Shown here in pieces: positions 20,171 to 27,929 of a stretch of DNA of 64,000 bases. The stretch comes from a virus. The stretch spans positions 81,699 to 145,698 of IMG/VR virus record IMGVR_UViG_3300047557_004034; one strand, 5' to 3'. The notes under the pieces were generated by a model. It saw only the letters and a list, made by a program, of their open reading frames with translations. It did not search any database and had not been told where the DNA came from. A program made the position numbers and the translations under genes. Position 1 is the first letter of the stretch. Each line of letters starts with the position of its first letter.

Positions 20171-20860
20171 ATGAAAAAAGAAAAAATATTAATCATACTT
20201 CCCACTAAACAAAGATTGAACGATTTCGAAACGTTCGCAGAATCATGGATGACTACGACAAAAGGAAAAAGTGACGTTTTGGTTGCAATAGATTTAGAGG
20301 ATAAAACATATGATACTGTTAAGGAAAAATACCCATTTATTTATGAAAAAGTGGAACCCTCAAGTGTATTAGAAATACTCAATCAAATGGCCGTAAAATA
20401 TTCTAAAGAATATAAATTTATTTCTTTTATGGAAGATGATTGTGTCTTTGTTACTGAAAATTGGGAAGACTCATTTATAAATAAATTAAATGAAATTGGT
20501 GACTATGGTATAGTTTGGGGTAACGATTTAATTAACCGACATCAGATTGTAGGTTTACCATTTTTAGACTCTAAAATAGTCGATGTCCTTGGTTATATGT
20601 CTCCACCTGAATTAAAATACCTTTGGGTTGATTATTTTTGGAAACAACTTGGAGCGGATTTAGGGACTTTATTTTATTTCCCTGAAATAATTGTTGAGCA
20701 TAGGCATTATTCATCAGGAAAAAGACAAAAAGATGAAATTAGTGATGTAGTTGATAGTCATGGTTTAATTGATATGAAATCATACCATGAAAATTACCTG
20801 AAAAATAGGTATCGTTCAGATTTACAAAAATTAATTAATCAGAGACAACGAAATAGTTGA
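20171..20860 (+). CDS. GT-A-type glycosyltransferase
   Basis: This 229-residue protein begins ILIILPTKQRLNDFETFAESW and carries SFMEDDCVFVTENW, a DD-type metal site, then ELKYLWVDYFWKQLG and a HRHYSSGK segment near the C-terminus. The pattern resembles GT2-like transferases with an EDD motif. The stop overlaps the next start (TGATG). Confidence 0.7.
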   Translation: MKKEKILIILPTKQRLNDFETFAESWMTTTKGKSDVLVAIDLEDKTYDTVKEKYPFIYEKVEPSSVLEILNQMAVKYSKEYKFISFMEDDCVFVTENWEDSFINKLNEIGDYGIVWGNDLINRHQIVGLPFLDSKIVDVLGYMSPPELKYLWVDYFWKQLGADLGTLFYFPEIIVEHRHYSSGKRQKDEISDVVDSHGLIDMKSYHENYLKNRYRSDLQKLINQRQRNS

Positions 20861-21642
20861 TGATGAAAAACAGAGATTTATGGATACCCAACCCATCTTT
20901 GGGAACAGATTTTTTTAGAGTCTGTAGTGAAATAATTAGTAAGGAAGATTTGTTTAAAACTTTTAAGAGGAATCCTAGATTTTGTAATATAATCGGTAAT
21001 GATGTCAGGTCAAAATCAATTTCTGATGTTTTATTTGACAGATTAATTCTAAGTGACTCAGATATTATATATAATATTGAAAAATTTAAAACTAATGACC
21101 TTTACGGTGACCCCTACATGTATCATTATCCCAAAATTGGTTCTATTTCCCCAGGCACACTTTATTTTATCGACATTTTAAGACAGATTATTAATCATTT
21201 TGGGAACATAAATCGTTTCAATATAGTAGAAATAGGAAGTGGATATGGTGGACAAGCAAAAATAATTTTAGACCAAGGTGTCAATTCATACACTTGTATT
21301 GATGTAAAAGAACCATTATTTTTATGTAAAAAATATCTATCACTTTTCAATTATGATAATGTTCAATATCAAGAATGGAATAGCATTAAATCATCAGAAT
21401 ATAACTTAGTAATTTCAAATTGGTGTTTGAGCGAGTTCAACGAAGAAGGTATTAATTATTATGTTGAAAGTGTTATCAAAAAATGTAATTTTGGTTTTTT
21501 TTTAATGAATGTTTGGGACACTGATGAGAGAAAAAAATACATTATTAACAAATTAAAAGAAATTTTCAATACTGTGGAAATATTACCAGAAGAACCCAAA
21601 ACTCATCAAAATAATAATTTTTTATTAATCGGAAAAAAATGA
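20860..21642 (+). CDS. Putative sugar O-methyltransferase
   Basis: The start is placed at the ATG at 20860, which overlaps the previous stop as TGATG; a TTG three bases upstream is less likely. The protein of about 260 residues has GTLYFIDILRQI, then VEIGSGYGGQAKIIL (SAM motif I), CIDVKEPL, and VISNWCLSEF. This series matches the 'putative sugar O-methyltransferase' family found in surface-polysaccharide clusters. It ends with an ATGA overlap with the GT10-like gene. Confidence 0.78.
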   Translation: MMKNRDLWIPNPSLGTDFFRVCSEIISKEDLFKTFKRNPRFCNIIGNDVRSKSISDVLFDRLILSDSDIIYNIEKFKTNDLYGDPYMYHYPKIGSISPGTLYFIDILRQIINHFGNINRFNIVEIGSGYGGQAKIILDQGVNSYTCIDVKEPLFLCKKYLSLFNYDNVQYQEWNSIKSSEYNLVISNWCLSEFNEEGINYYVESVIKKCNFGFFLMNVWDTDERKKYIINKLKEIFNTVEILPEEPKTHQNNNFLLIGKK

Positions 21643-22466
21643 TAGAAGTTAATTTATTCGACATGGAATTTATACATACTGAAAGTATGTTAGGGTACAT
21701 TACATGTTCTGATTTACTGAAACCCAAAAAAATTAAATGGGTTAACGGTAAAATGGTATTTGATGGCATCACAGTTTTTACTGACAGATATATCGACTAC
21801 GATTTTGATAAAGTAAAATCATCCATAAAAATCTTTTGGTTGTTAGAACCAAGAGCAGTAAGACCTGATGGATATTCTAAAATAATAAAATTAGAAGATA
21901 AGTTTGACTATATTTTAACTTATGACTCAGAATTACTAAAAAGAAATAAAAAATATGTAAAATATATTGTTGGACAATCTAGAGTTTATGAACCCAAGAT
22001 ATGTGATAAAAAAAAGATGTTCAGTATGATAGCTTCAAATAAAAGAATGACTCAGGGACATAGATTTAGACACGATATATCCGAATCATTATCACTAAAA
22101 CATAAAATTGATATGTGGGGTTCAGGATATAAATCATTCAGTTCGAAAATTGACCCACTATCCGAATATTATTTTAGTATTTCAGTTATGAATAGTAAAA
22201 TTGATAATTTTTTCACAGAAGTTCTTCTTGATAATTTTATGTTAGGAACTATCCCAATTTTTTGGGGATGTCCAAATATAAACGAATATTTTGATGATAG
22301 GGGTATCATAAGTTTTGATACCATATCCGAACTAGATGAAATATTATCAAATTTGACAATTAGAGATTATTATGATAGAATGGAGTATGTGAAGAAAAAT
22401 TTAGAATTAGCTAAAAATTATGTATCAACTGATGACATAATTGCGGATATATTACAAAAACTTTAA
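21639..22466 (+). CDS. GT10-like fucosyltransferase
   Basis: This 275-residue protein has the alpha-1,3-fucosyltransferase C-terminal signature in degenerate form: YYFSISVMNSK, then FFTEVLLDNFMLGTIPIFWG, then NEYFDDRGIISF. In GT10 enzymes the corresponding block binds GDP-fucose. The N-terminal part (IKIFWLLEPRAVRPDGYSKI, FDYILTYDSELL) also fits. Bacterial GT10 proteins add fucose or related sugars to GlcNAc-containing acceptors. The donor is not proven, and no GDP-fucose synthesis genes are evident. Confidence 0.78.
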   Translation: MIEVNLFDMEFIHTESMLGYITCSDLLKPKKIKWVNGKMVFDGITVFTDRYIDYDFDKVKSSIKIFWLLEPRAVRPDGYSKIIKLEDKFDYILTYDSELLKRNKKYVKYIVGQSRVYEPKICDKKKMFSMIASNKRMTQGHRFRHDISESLSLKHKIDMWGSGYKSFSSKIDPLSEYYFSISVMNSKIDNFFTEVLLDNFMLGTIPIFWGCPNINEYFDDRGIISFDTISELDEILSNLTIRDYYDRMEYVKKNLELAKNYVSTDDIIADILQKL

Positions 22467-22468
22467 TT

Positions 22469-23284
22469 ATGAAAATACTTGTTTTAGGTTCTTCGGGGCA
22501 GATAGGGATACCCTTAGTAAAATTTTTAAGAAAAAGAAATCATGAAGTTATAGAATTTGACATCGTAAAAGACGTGAACGAAGATTTAAGAGTTCCTTCT
22601 GTTTTAGATAAAATACTCCCTTCAATCGATTTTGTTTTTTTCCTCGCTTTTGATGTTGGAGGGTCTAAATACCTAGAAAAATATCAAGGCACATATGAAT
22701 TTTTAGATAATAACATCAAAATAATGGAATACACTTTTGATAGTTTGAAGAAGTATAATAAGAAATTTATCTTCACTTCGACTCAAATGTCAAATATGAT
22801 TTATTCCCCATATGGTTTGTCCAAAAGAATCGGTGAATTATATACTGAATCCTTGGGGGGTATAGTGGCCAAACTTTGGAATGTTTATGGATATGAACAT
22901 GATTTTGAAAAATCTCATGTAATCACGGACTTCGTTCTGATGTCTAAAAGGAACAACAAAATCGAGATGAGAACAAACGGTGAAGAAGAAAGACAGTTTC
23001 TTTATTCGGAAGATTGTTGTGAATGTTTAAATATTTTAATGGAGAAATATGATTACATTGATAAAAAACAATATTTTGAGCTTTCGAGTTTTGAATGGAG
23101 TAAAGTAATTGATGTGGCGAATATTATCAAGGACATTAATCCTGATTGTGAAGTCATACCAAACAATTTAAAAGATACTGTACAATTAGATAAAAAAAAT
23201 GAACCAAATAATTACGTATTAAATTACTGGAAACCAAAAGTATCTTTAAAAGATGGTATAAGAAAAATCTATGAAATGTATTAA
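22469..23284 (+). CDS. NAD-dependent sugar epimerase/dehydratase (extended SDR)
   Basis: This 271-residue protein starts KILVLGSSGQIGIPLVKFL (Rossmann glycine motif) and has FTSTQMSN and SPYGLSKRIGE (catalytic Tyr-x3-Lys). A substrate-binding tail follows, with RQFLYSEDCCECL. It is shorter than typical UDP-sugar epimerases (about 310-340). It acts on an NDP-sugar, product unknown. It is the last gene before a 55-nt gap ahead of phoH. Confidence 0.83.
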   Translation: MKILVLGSSGQIGIPLVKFLRKRNHEVIEFDIVKDVNEDLRVPSVLDKILPSIDFVFFLAFDVGGSKYLEKYQGTYEFLDNNIKIMEYTFDSLKKYNKKFIFTSTQMSNMIYSPYGLSKRIGELYTESLGGIVAKLWNVYGYEHDFEKSHVITDFVLMSKRNNKIEMRTNGEEERQFLYSEDCCECLNILMEKYDYIDKKQYFELSSFEWSKVIDVANIIKDINPDCEVIPNNLKDTVQLDKKNEPNNYVLNYWKPKVSLKDGIRKIYEMY

Positions 23285-23339
23285 TATCTTAATATTCATT
23301 TATTTAATATTATTTTACAGTTAGTTTTAAACAAAAAAA

Positions 23340-24068
23340 ATGGCAAAAAACGTTAGGAAAAGTGAGAACCAATTTACAGAACAGCCCTTAATTAAAACGA
23401 AGAAGGATTTGATTTGTAGTATTTTAAGAAAAAAAACCAAACAAAAATTTTTATCAGAAAATCAACGAGTATACTATGAAAAACTGGAAAAAAATCAAAT
23501 AACAATTTGTTCAGGACCTGCAGGTGTTGGTAAAAGTTATATTTCAATGAAATGTGCAATAGATTTATTGTCCGACCCAACAACACCATATGAAAAAATT
23601 ATTATTGTTAGACCCGCGGTAGAAGCTGAAGAAAAATTAGGTAGTTTACCTGGTAATGTTGAAGAAAAATTAGACCCTTACATATTTCCATCCTACTATC
23701 TTTTAAATAAAATAATAGGTAAGGAAACGAGGGAAAAACTCAAAGAAATTGAGGCGATTGAAGTTTTTGCTTTGGCATATATGAGAGGTATGAACATTGA
23801 TAATTCCATCCTCATATTTGAGGAAGCTCAAAACTCGACACCGAATCAAATGAAACTTCTCATGACAAGAATTGGGTTTAACTCGAAATTCTTTATTTCA
23901 GGTGACTTAGAACAAACTGATAGATATAAAGATAAAACTCAAACAGGGCTTTATGATGCGATTAAAAGATTTGGGGGTGTGAATGACATATCTATTCATG
24001 AATTTGAATCCAAAGATGTTGTCAGAAATTCCCTTATCTCTGAAATTTTGAAAAAATATGATGAATGA
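23340..24068 (+). CDS. phoH: PhoH-like ATPase
   Basis: This 242-residue P-loop protein has GPAGVGKSY (Walker A, about residue 58), RPAVEAEEKLGSLPG (a PhoH-family hallmark), ILIFEEAQN (Walker B) and TRIGFNSKFFISGDLEQTD. PhoH is common in phages; it is an ATPase with proposed helicase/RNA-related roles that are not settled. The start has no Shine-Dalgarno sequence, only an A-rich leader. The next gene starts within its stop (ATGA). Confidence 0.92.
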   Translation: MAKNVRKSENQFTEQPLIKTKKDLICSILRKKTKQKFLSENQRVYYEKLEKNQITICSGPAGVGKSYISMKCAIDLLSDPTTPYEKIIIVRPAVEAEEKLGSLPGNVEEKLDPYIFPSYYLLNKIIGKETREKLKEIEAIEVFALAYMRGMNIDNSILIFEEAQNSTPNQMKLLMTRIGFNSKFFISGDLEQTDRYKDKTQTGLYDAIKRFGGVNDISIHEFESKDVVRNSLISEILKKYDE

Positions 24069-24655
24069 AAATAGGTATTGATGTTAATAATGTTCTCAGG
24101 GATACCCTCACGAAAATAGAACAAGTTTATGAAAGATGGTTTATTGAGAACCATGATGAGGAAGATGATTTTAAATATGAAATTAAATCTCCTGTAACTT
24201 CATTAGACTTAATGAATCATTTATCTTTCAAAGATAAAGACCATCTTTATGATTTCTTATATAAGGATTTTACCATGGAAATATTTGGTCACGCCGGTTC
24301 TGTCGAAATGACAACGATGAATGACCTAAATGATTTCTACCATAATTTGAGGGAGTATCATGATATCATAATTGTTTCGGATGAGATTGGTAAATCGAAA
24401 CCCGCAACTTTATTTTTTATTTCTAAATTTGGTTGTTTGATTGAAACTATTAAATTTTATTCTGAACAAACAAAAAAACAGATGTGGAAATCTGTAGATA
24501 TTTTACTTACTGCAAATCCTGAACTACTTTTGAATAAACCATCGAAAAAAATGGTTATAAAATACGAAACCTCTTTTAATAAACACATTCACACAGAACA
24601 CACAATAACAAATTTGAAAGAACTCGAAAATAAAATAAAAGAAATTTATGGTTAA
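24065..24655 (+). CDS. HAD-like protein with altered motif I
   Basis: This 196-residue protein has a HAD-like layout: IGIDVNNVLRD (nucleophile Asp5), IIIVSDEIGKSKPATLFFIS (Ser and Lys of motifs II/III) and DILLTANPELL (acidic motif IV). The second Asp of the HAD DxD is Asn7, so ordinary phosphatase activity may be reduced or lost. It overlaps phoH by 4 nt and the next gene by 8 nt. Confidence 0.6.
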   Translation: MKIGIDVNNVLRDTLTKIEQVYERWFIENHDEEDDFKYEIKSPVTSLDLMNHLSFKDKDHLYDFLYKDFTMEIFGHAGSVEMTTMNDLNDFYHNLREYHDIIIVSDEIGKSKPATLFFISKFGCLIETIKFYSEQTKKQMWKSVDILLTANPELLLNKPSKKMVIKYETSFNKHIHTEHTITNLKELENKIKEIYG

Positions 24656-24929
24656 CGTTTTGGGCGAAAATTATTTTATTGACTTGGACGCTGTCGAAGA
24701 TTACTTAGATATGAGTTTGGAACCATCAGTTGAAAATTCAGGAGTAACTGAAACTAAAGTAAATTTGATTAAATTTGAAATGGTCAAAATGTTACTAGAA
24801 GTTATATTATCTGAAGATGTTGAAATGGATGATAAATTGGGTATCAAATCATCAAATAGTTCAACTTCAATCCCATTCAAAATTGCATTCAATACTCTGT
24901 TAAATAAAAAATTAATTAACTATTATTAA
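24648..24929 (+). CDS. Hypothetical small acidic protein
   Basis: This 93-residue acidic protein is mostly helical by composition (LIKFEMVKMLLEVIL) and has no recognised family. It overlaps the HAD-like gene by 8 nt and is followed 3 nt later by a glycosyltransferase gene, consistent with an operon member. Confidence 0.6.
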   Translation: MVNVLGENYFIDLDAVEDYLDMSLEPSVENSGVTETKVNLIKFEMVKMLLEVILSEDVEMDDKLGIKSSNSSTSIPFKIAFNTLLNKKLINYY

Positions 24930-24932
24930 AAA

Positions 24933-25988
24933 ATGGAAAATAACTTAAAAGAAAAGGTTCAACAATCTATAGAGAACTTAAAAAATAAGTCCTCGAGGAT
25001 TTACTTCATGGTTCAAGACACCAAAGGAAATGCTAAAGCTTCTGTTAGATATATCTATCAAGTTGCTATGTCATTGAAAGAAGCAGGTTACAATGCAATA
25101 ATTCTACACGAAAAAAACGACTACACTGGAGTAGGTGGATGGATGGGTCCTGAATATATGGAAAACATTCCACATAAGTCTATTGAAAAACAAAACTTAG
25201 AAATTGCACCTGAAGACTTTATTGTCATACCTGAATTATTTGGTTATGTTATGGAACAAATCAAAAATATCCCATGTGGAAAAATAGTTATGACACAGTC
25301 TTACAAATACATGTTAGAAACCTTACAACCTGGACAAACATGGCAACAATTTGGTTTTTTTAAATGTTTAACAACCACCCAAAAACAAAAGGAATATATT
25401 GAGGGCATCATGAAAAATGTGAGTGTTGATATACTAACTCCATACATTTCGGATGTTTTTGAAAAAAGAGAGTTACCTCCGATGCCAATTATTGGTATCC
25501 ATTCAAGGGAACAATCCGATACAATTAATTTGATAAAAACTTTTTATCTAAAGTTTCCACAATTTAGATGGTTCACTTTTAGAGATTTGAGAGGTCTCAG
25601 TGAAAAAGAATTTGCGAACTCTTTAAAAGAATGTTTTTTATCTGTTTGGATTGATAGAGAGAGTGGTTTTGGGACTTATCCTTTAGAATCAATGGCCTGT
25701 GGTGTTCCTGTTATGGGACTTATTCCTGATATGTTACCTGAATGGATGGTGGAAGAAAACGGAATTTGGGTTGATGACATTACTATGTTGCCAGATTTTA
25801 TTGCCGATTTTACACAAAACTGGTTAGAAGATAATATCAAACCAGAACTATATTCTGGTATTGATGCAACCTCAGCAAAATATAAAAATAGAGATGAATT
25901 TAACAGTAAGAATTTAGAACTTTTCGATTCTTACATAAAAACAAGAGTTGAGTCTTTAGAATCACAAATTTCAAAATTAGAAGATTAA
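24933..25988 (+). CDS. GT-B-type glycosyltransferase
   Basis: The 351-residue protein opens with RIYFMVQDTKGNAKASVRYIYQVAMSLKEAGYNAIIL, a GT4-like N-terminal domain. It ends with SGFGTYPLESMACGVPVMGLIPDMLPEW, the donor-site E-x-MACGxPV block of GT4 enzymes. The transferase function is clear but the sugar is not. It starts 3 nt after the small acidic gene and ends one base before the next GT2 gene. Confidence 0.82.
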   Translation: MENNLKEKVQQSIENLKNKSSRIYFMVQDTKGNAKASVRYIYQVAMSLKEAGYNAIILHEKNDYTGVGGWMGPEYMENIPHKSIEKQNLEIAPEDFIVIPELFGYVMEQIKNIPCGKIVMTQSYKYMLETLQPGQTWQQFGFFKCLTTTQKQKEYIEGIMKNVSVDILTPYISDVFEKRELPPMPIIGIHSREQSDTINLIKTFYLKFPQFRWFTFRDLRGLSEKEFANSLKECFLSVWIDRESGFGTYPLESMACGVPVMGLIPDMLPEWMVEENGIWVDDITMLPDFIADFTQNWLEDNIKPELYSGIDATSAKYKNRDEFNSKNLELFDSYIKTRVESLESQISKLED

Positions 25989-25989
25989 T

Positions 25990-26796
25990 ATGAAAAATAA
26001 ATTACCAATTTCAGTAATTCTGCCAATAAAATCTGCAATAGTAAAAGACTTTGAAGATTATTTTGACAAAGCAATAAAGTCTATAATATCGAATGATGTA
26101 ATTCCTTCTGAGCTAGTAATTGTTCATACACAAGAAGAAAAGTTAGTTAACTTTTTGAATGAGTATAATTTCGAGGAATTGAACGTAAAAAAAATAAAAT
26201 TTGAAGAATCTCCAAATTATTGTTCACAAGTTAATTTTGGTATAAAAAGTAGCGAATACGAATGGGTTTCAATATTTGAATTCGATGATGAATATTCATC
26301 TATATGGTTCCGAAATGTGAAAAAATACATGGACGCATATCCGACCGCTCAGGTTTTACTACCTGTCGTTGTTGATACTGATTCGAAAGGAATGTTTGCA
26401 GGATTTACAAATGAAGCAGTCTTTGCAGCAAACTTCACACAAGAATTAGGATATCTAACGAATGAAACTTTACAAAATTATCAGAATTTTCAGACCGCAG
26501 GTTCAGTTATAAAAAAACAAGTTTTCGAAGATTTTGGTTATTTCAAGTCATCAATCAAGTTAACATTCGTATATGAATTTCTTTTGAGATTAACATATAA
26601 CTCAGTGAACATAATGACTATTCCAAAACTTGGTTATAAACATTTGAACATGAGAGAAGGTTCAATATTTTGGTCTTACAAAAACTCATCAGAGAAAATG
26701 CTCGAGGATGAAGTTAAATTTTGGTTGGCAACAGCAAAAAAAGAATACTTTTTTGTTGAGGATAGAACCATAAAATATGAACCCCAAGAATCCTAA
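25990..26796 (+). CDS. Family 2 glycosyltransferase
   Basis: The N-terminus ISVILPIKSAIVKDFEDYFDKAIKSI and the FEFDDEYSS metal-site motif identify a GT-A/GT2-like transferase of 268 residues. It is the last sugar gene of the island. Its TAA overlaps the ATG of the sigma-factor gene (TAATG), so late-gene regulator and glycan genes are translated from one message. Confidence 0.78.
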   Translation: MKNKLPISVILPIKSAIVKDFEDYFDKAIKSIISNDVIPSELVIVHTQEEKLVNFLNEYNFEELNVKKIKFEESPNYCSQVNFGIKSSEYEWVSIFEFDDEYSSIWFRNVKKYMDAYPTAQVLLPVVVDTDSKGMFAGFTNEAVFAANFTQELGYLTNETLQNYQNFQTAGSVIKKQVFEDFGYFKSSIKLTFVYEFLLRLTYNSVNIMTIPKLGYKHLNMREGSIFWSYKNSSEKMLEDEVKFWLATAKKEYFFVEDRTIKYEPQES

Positions 26797-27545
26797 TGAA
26801 CTTAACTCTGTCCGCAATAACAGAGGATGTTGTAACAAAAAAAAGAGGTAGAAAAGCTCAAAAAGAAAACTACTTTGATATAAGAGAAGAAGAAGCGGTA
26901 AAACGATTCTTAATAGCAAAAACGTCCGAAGAAAAAAACAAAATCTATAATGAGTTCTTAAGAGCTCCTTTGGATAAGATGATATCTTCAATAATTAGAA
27001 GATATAAGTTATATAGAAAAGATATGGATTTTCAAGAAATTCATGTTGATACACATTCTTTTCTAATGACAAAAGTGGATAAATTTAAACCTTCCAAAAA
27101 CAAAAAGGCGTATTCATATTTTGGTACGATATGCAAAAACTATTTGATGGGTCAAATTATAAAAGACCAAAAAGAAACAAATAGAAAAATATCGTATGAG
27201 GATGTATCCTCCGCTTTAGAAGAAAGAGCTGATATGATTTATACAATAGACGACGACACTTTGGGTGTTGAAGTTGTAATTTCTGTTTACATAAAAGAGC
27301 TAAAAGATTTTATAGATAATGAATCTTTAAGTGATAATGAAAAAAAATTGGGGTTTGCATTAGTAGACCTATTTGATAATTACGAAACAATATTTTCTTC
27401 AACAGACAATAACAAATTCAATAAAAATATAATCTTATTGTCTCTCAGAGAAATGACAAACTTGTCTACCAAAGAAATAAGGACATCTATAAAAAAATTC
27501 AAGAAACTATATCTTGGGATTCAAAGTAAATTAAAAAATTACTAA
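26796..27545 (+). CDS. gp55-like late sigma factor
   Basis: The 249 residues contain a sigma region 2-like core. EAVKRFLIAKTSEEKNKIYNEFLRAPLDKMISSIIRRY is followed by HSFLMTKVDKFKPSKNKKAYSYFGTICKNYLMGQIIK, where KAYSYFGTICKNYL matches the -10-recognition helix region of T4 gp55-type factors. There is no full region 4. In T4, gp55 directs host RNA polymerase to TATAAATA late promoters; here it is the natural candidate to read the recurrent TATTTATW octamer. The long Lys/Arg-rich N-terminus and C-terminal helices are specific to this protein. Confidence 0.8.
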   Translation: MNLTLSAITEDVVTKKRGRKAQKENYFDIREEEAVKRFLIAKTSEEKNKIYNEFLRAPLDKMISSIIRRYKLYRKDMDFQEIHVDTHSFLMTKVDKFKPSKNKKAYSYFGTICKNYLMGQIIKDQKETNRKISYEDVSSALEERADMIYTIDDDTLGVEVVISVYIKELKDFIDNESLSDNEKKLGFALVDLFDNYETIFSSTDNNKFNKNIILLSLREMTNLSTKEIRTSIKKFKKLYLGIQSKLKNY

Positions 27546-27550
27546 AAAAG

Positions 27551-27558
27551 TATTTATA
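27551..27558 (+). promoter_or_regulatory. Candidate late promoter motif (TATTTATA)
   Basis: The octamer is only 3 nt before the ATG at 27562. If it is a -10 element, the message would start at or inside the start codon (leaderless). Confidence 0.5.
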
Positions 27559-27561
27559 GAT

Positions 27562-27924
27562 ATGCCGAGACCTCAAAAAAAAGAAATTAATTTCACTAAA
27601 GAGAGTATTTTATCTCTCATGCAAGAAATATATAATGAGTTAGTTGAACAAAGAAATACCGCAATCAGAATTCAAAATAAAATGTTGACGATGATGAAAG
27701 ACCCTGAAGATATGACAATGATTGGTCCTGTAATTGAAAAACAACAAAAAATTATCAATGATTGTGTCGAAAAAAAAATAAACCTCTCCAAAATACAATC
27801 AAGTATTTGGGAGAAATCTAACTCTTCACAGGAATCATTCTCGCTAGCAGATTTGGATGATGATTTGATTCAAAATTTGATTGAAAAGGATGTATCTAAA
27901 GATGAAGAGTCATATAGAATTTAA
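27562..27924 (+). CDS. Hypothetical coiled-coil protein
   Basis: This 120-residue protein has a basic N-terminus (MPRPQKKEINF), a long helical middle and an acidic C-terminus (SLADLDDDLIQNLIEKD). No family is recognised. Its position between the sigma factor and baseplate genes raises the thought of a late-transcription accessory like T4 gp33 (112 residues), but sequence support is lacking. It is the first gene of the structural plus-strand run. Confidence 0.65.
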   Translation: MPRPQKKEINFTKESILSLMQEIYNELVEQRNTAIRIQNKMLTMMKDPEDMTMIGPVIEKQQKIINDCVEKKINLSKIQSSIWEKSNSSQESFSLADLDDDLIQNLIEKDVSKDEESYRI

Positions 27925-27929
27925 AATTT

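Noticed and set aside
27562-27924. T4 gp33-like late-transcription coactivator
   Set aside because: Length and neighbourhood fit, but no sequence feature supports it, so it is left as hypothetical.
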